Shown: positions 63,101 to 64,000 of the stretch, piece by piece
Layout: each line of letters begins with the position of its first letter
How positions within the stretch are numbered: the stretch's first letter is position 1
Source of the DNA: Bacteroidales bacterium
GTDB lineage: Bacteria > Bacteroidota > Bacteroidia > Bacteroidales > GWF2-38-335
Direction: 5' to 3'
Assembly: GCA_016936815.1 (NCBI GenBank)
Contig: JAFGXD010000090.1
Coordinates: 1-64,000, forward strand
Length of the DNA: 64,000 bases
Notes under the pieces: model-generated
Seen by the model: only the letters and a program-made list of their open reading frames with translations
What the model was told of the DNA's origin: nothing
The model's database searches: none
Made by a program: the position numbers and the translations under genes

Positions 63101-64000
63101 ACAAGAGACACAAATCTCGCTCCACATGAGTCCATGAATTAACCGGAGAAGCAAGATTATTATACCACCAGTTTGTGTTTCCCAAATACCAATCGGGGTT
63201 AGCATTGGTACCAAGTTGATACCAGTTTGTGCCACCATTAGTTGTATATTGCACCTGAGCCTGAGTATAATAGGAACTAAACTGATATTTAATATCCATT
63301 GAAAGAACAGGTGCGGTATTTTCCGAAAAATCGAAAACCGGACTTTCTACCCAAATTTGATAATATTCTCCATGCCTTGTTACATCTATATACCAAGAGT
63401 TGCCCTCCCCTTCCGGGCCGTTGAGGTAAGGAAGATTTCCAAAAGCAAATTCTCTACCTCTATTTAGGTCAGGTGAAGTGAAAGCATCTCCTGTATTTAA
63501 CCAACCAAAAGTTCCGGAATTAAAATCTGCCAAATAGGGATAATGCTGAACAAGCTGCTGTCTTCCGGTAATCCAGGCATTGTTCGATAAATACGAATCG
63601 CCGGCAAAACTTGTGTAGGCATTAAAATGGTAAAAAGTATCGGCAGTCATATCAATTGTTGTTGAAAAAGTATAATCAACATACGATTCGGCAGGAATTG
63701 TTCCAACATAAGTTTCTGAAAATGTTAAAGTAATGCCTCCGGTTATTTCCACAGTTACAGGAATTGTTGTTACTGGTTCGTGACTGAAATTGCTGATTCT
63801 AACAGTAATTAATTGAGCATTATTATACATTTCGCCACAATTTAGGTAAGATGGATTAATTAGCTCAGAAATACCAACATCAGGGTTTGCATAAATTGTG
63901 ACATCATCTATATACCAATATTTTCCCGAAAACCCTCCATCTGTATATCTAAATCTCACTCTAACATCAGGCTGACCGGCGGCTAATGCGGAAACATCAA
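57150..64000 (-). CDS. Giant T9SS-secreted repeat protein (partial, start outside window)
   Basis: At least 2280 residues; the frame stays open to the right edge, so the true N-terminus lies beyond the window. It consists of six modules of about 300 residues. Each pairs a cleaved-adhesin/choice-of-anchor-J-like jelly roll (opening F/Y-P-Y-x-x-x-F-N; core ESPVFDF, MDIKYQ, NGG, QLGT, CVKFRI, YNYFAFDN) with a CARDB-like linker. The end of a seventh module (YWYIDDV) leads in at the N-terminal side. The C-terminus adds a beta domain with NSVWYYFTTTDAGGD, a LPIELLKFNAEL segment and a T9SS type A tail (LFPNPANE ... LIIQKR). Adhesion to surfaces or polymers is the probable role. Confidence 0.9.
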   Translation of the reverse strand, partial: DVSALAAGQPDVRVRFRYTDGGFSGKYWYIDDVTIYANPDVGISELINPSYLNCGEMYNNAQLITVRISNFSHEPVTTIPVTVEITGGITLTFSETYVGTIPAESYVDYTFSTTIDMTADTFYHFNAYTSFAGDSYLSNNAWITGRQQLVQHYPYLADFNSGTFGWLNTGDAFTSPDLNRGREFAFGNLPYLNGPEGEGNSWYIDVTRHGEYYQIWVESPVFDFSENTAPVLSMDIKYQFSSYYTQAQVQYTTNGGTNWYQLGTNANPDWYLGNTNWWYNNLASPVNSWTHVERDLCLLSGNSCVKFRILAYSYYGISGATDYRHYNYFAFDNFKISEGSSDDIEPISLNLPKAGTCGNFSASELVQVLINNNTCRPLINVPVSLQIDGGIAINEIMPGPIPRFGSYLYTFTSTADLSSPGNHSIVVTTNHPSDGDVSNDVLSEIRINSNPIIAFPYIQNFDSVNNGWVSNTPQAGRHFRLDALSYLNGADGNNLSWFVEITEHGKYDLFSLESPVFDFSGLTNPMFYMDIKYQLSTYYSQFHVEFSTNGGTTWAQLGTDADPNWYEGNTNWWYNNLSNPQDEWITVVHDLCNLSGLACVKLRISGYAYYGHTGYNTQLNENTDYRHYNYFALDNVKVTNDVDVAITEIVDPDETVSGCLYSSAQQVTVRVHNYSCSTITNVPAQCDISGTAIANFSGLVPSIPAHSSVLYTFAGSFDMTPLGTYNIEAYTQLPGDYDVSNDTSSVTIDVNFPKITTYPYLETFNSGTAYWTASGESPISPDVDRGREFVLGSLPYLNGSDGNLDSWYIDVSRHGEYYKIWAESPVFDFTNNTNPVLSMDIKYQLSSYYTQVHVEYSTDGGTAWTQLGTNADPLWYVGNTNWWYNNLAVPVNSWTNVQHDLCNLSGESCVKFRILAYAYYGISGATDYRHYNYFAFDNFQISGGESDDAEPIAFTLPKAGVCGNYSASEQVQILVNNNKCRPLYNIPVSLQVDGGSVINEIMPGPIPRFGSYIYTFTTTANLSAPGNHTLFAQVNLASDGDNSNNTLTETRINNSPINSFPYIQNFNSGNEGWVSNTPQAGRHFRLDTLPYLNGSQGEGASWFVEVSEHGKYDVFTLESPVFNLSTTANPMLYMDIKYQLSSYYTQFHVEYSINGGSTWTQLGTNADPYWYVGNTNYWYNNLASPVEEWTQVQHDLCNLAGQTCVKFRIMGYAYYGISGNNDYRNYNYFAMDNFRISDSQDVGVTEIREPNIADLGCLYSTNQQIVLRVYNWSCTNAINVPVTCLVSGPVSTSLSGLVPSVPAHSYTDYTLPGSFDMTGLGTYNFTAYSTMPGDINSLNDSAFLSINVNYPTIASFPYFEDFNANNGYWVSSGDAPVLPDVDRGRDFVWGSLPYLNGPEGEGNSWYVDVSRHAEYYKFWIESPVFDFSSLVAPSLFMDIKYQFTSYYSQIHVEYSTNGGTTWTQLGTNADPSWYEGNTNWWYNNLSNPVDYWKHVEHDLCNLAGLPCVKIRILGYAYYGISGVTDYRNYNYFAIDNFEIVDNVDDVAVTAFIEPLQSQEFCTFSNAQEITVTVKNPFCNNLVNVPIVCEITGAITQTINGLVSINARSTINYTFPASVDLTALGVYNFTVYSDLSNDYNRINDTIRQTINVNYPLISTFPYYENFNSGTSYWVATGENPPLNNGRQFILGQLPYLNGSENMDDCYYVDVTTHGRYDLIWVESPVFDFTGLTNPMLSFHIKYQLSNYYTQFHVEYSTNGGVSWTQLGTNADLDWYSGNTNYWYNNYPNSVNEWTYVEHNLCNLIGQTCVKFRISGYAYYGISGATDYRNRNFFAFDNISITDAPIDAQAIFISGCYASEYSLDVQITNRNNSCNVPPAITELDITYSIDGGAPVTSSITGLNILPGATDLVVVPNVLIPDNSTDVQIWCSLPNSGIDQIVNNDSAWNSSIIWSNCNDHCSNAIELTWGTISASQTSFATPDGSEDPDFSSCGSITVENSVWYYFTTTDAGGDVTLDFTGTNCSPSANGIQVSIDQITGTPCDPANYTNVFCQASGNENDIVWNGSSLPPNTTYYVVIDGYANNDCDFFLGISGAISLPIELLKFNAELQNDAVNLHWITATEINNDYFNVEKSIDGIDFESFAQVDGAGNSNEEKNYSATDKNPATGISYYRLKQTDYDGSFSYSNIVAVNNIPFNQEFKLFPNPANEFFIVEGNNITAQKFDVLLTDILSRKVISETIISDDNTISINYLTDQLNDGVYNVQITDNQSGKIIFVEKLIIQKR
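58470..63560 (-). repeat. Six ~0.9-kb coding repeats in alternating A/B types
   Basis: The F/Y-P-Y motif that opens each module recurs near 63536, 62630, 61722, 60816, 59927 and 59020, so the period is about 890-910 bp. Copies 1, 3 and 5 share one type (PD-x-x-RGR(E/D)F, WYIDVSRHGEYY); copies 2 and 4 share another (NTPQAGRHFRLD, EHGKYD). The linkers alternate in the same way. Confidence 0.85.

Noticed and set aside
1-64000. tRNA, rRNA, prophage or insertion-sequence genes
   Set aside because: Reading both strands I saw no cloverleaf-like T-loop motifs, rRNA segments, transposase or phage-like proteins.

Overview
The window is a chromosomal segment of an AT-rich member of the Bacteroidota. 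Four things point there. Six large secreted proteins end in type IX secretion (T9SS) C-terminal sorting domains. The operon starts carry the Bacteroidota -33 TTG / -7 TAnnTTTG promoter signature. Shine-Dalgarno sequences are almost absent. The gene content is lineage-typical: DUF4271 next to hemD, DUF3108, TPR/PD40/OmpA (PorE-like) proteins and a divergent membrane pyrophosphatase. I cannot assign a genus. I see no rRNA, tRNA, CRISPR array, phage or insertion sequence.

Layout. 0-13 kb: a T9SS surface protein, the ion-pumping pyrophosphatase hppA, a secreted trypsin-fold protease with PKD domains, and small genes (DUF3108, thiamine-binding protein). 13-17 kb: an unexplained 86-bp inverted repeat, then a SAM-I riboswitch controlling metH. 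17.2-19.7 kb: a patchwork island of three small genes, each behind a related leader sequence, bounded by 9-bp tandem repeat arrays in opposite orientation. 19.7-26.8 kb: a complete his operon, hisG-D-C-B-H-A-F-IE, behind a histidine-rich leader peptide and a terminator/antiterminator pair. 27-31.6 kb: a basic secreted protein, a membrane protein, uvrC, DUF4271 and hemD. 31.7-40 kb, mostly minus strand: a T9SS alpha/beta hydrolase, a NifX-like protein, and an operon of aminotransferase, transaldolase-CBS fusion, KdsC-like phosphatase and DUF362 ferredoxin. 40-49 kb: Hsp20, a YwqK/MORN-like protein, a TPR protein, three tandem PorE-like proteins and HMG-CoA lyase. 49.8-64 kb: a PqiA-like membrane protein, a response regulator/histidine kinase pair, a T9SS M1 peptidase, and two minus-strand T9SS proteins, one a giant repeat adhesin-like protein running off the right edge.

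How the genes work together. The his genes form one tightly overlapping unit with a readable attenuation switch, but the N-terminal phosphatase half of HisB has lost its catalytic residues, so the histidinol-phosphate phosphatase step must be done elsewhere. The secreted enzymes and adhesins depend on a T9SS encoded outside the window; the three PorE-like proteins could be envelope anchors. The most intriguing possible new pathway is the 36.0-39.8 kb operon. There a transaldolase-fold enzyme replaces the sugar isomerase domain normally attached to KdsD-type CBS domains, and it overlaps a KdsC-type phosphatase gene, which suggests a sugar-phosphate route of unknown product.
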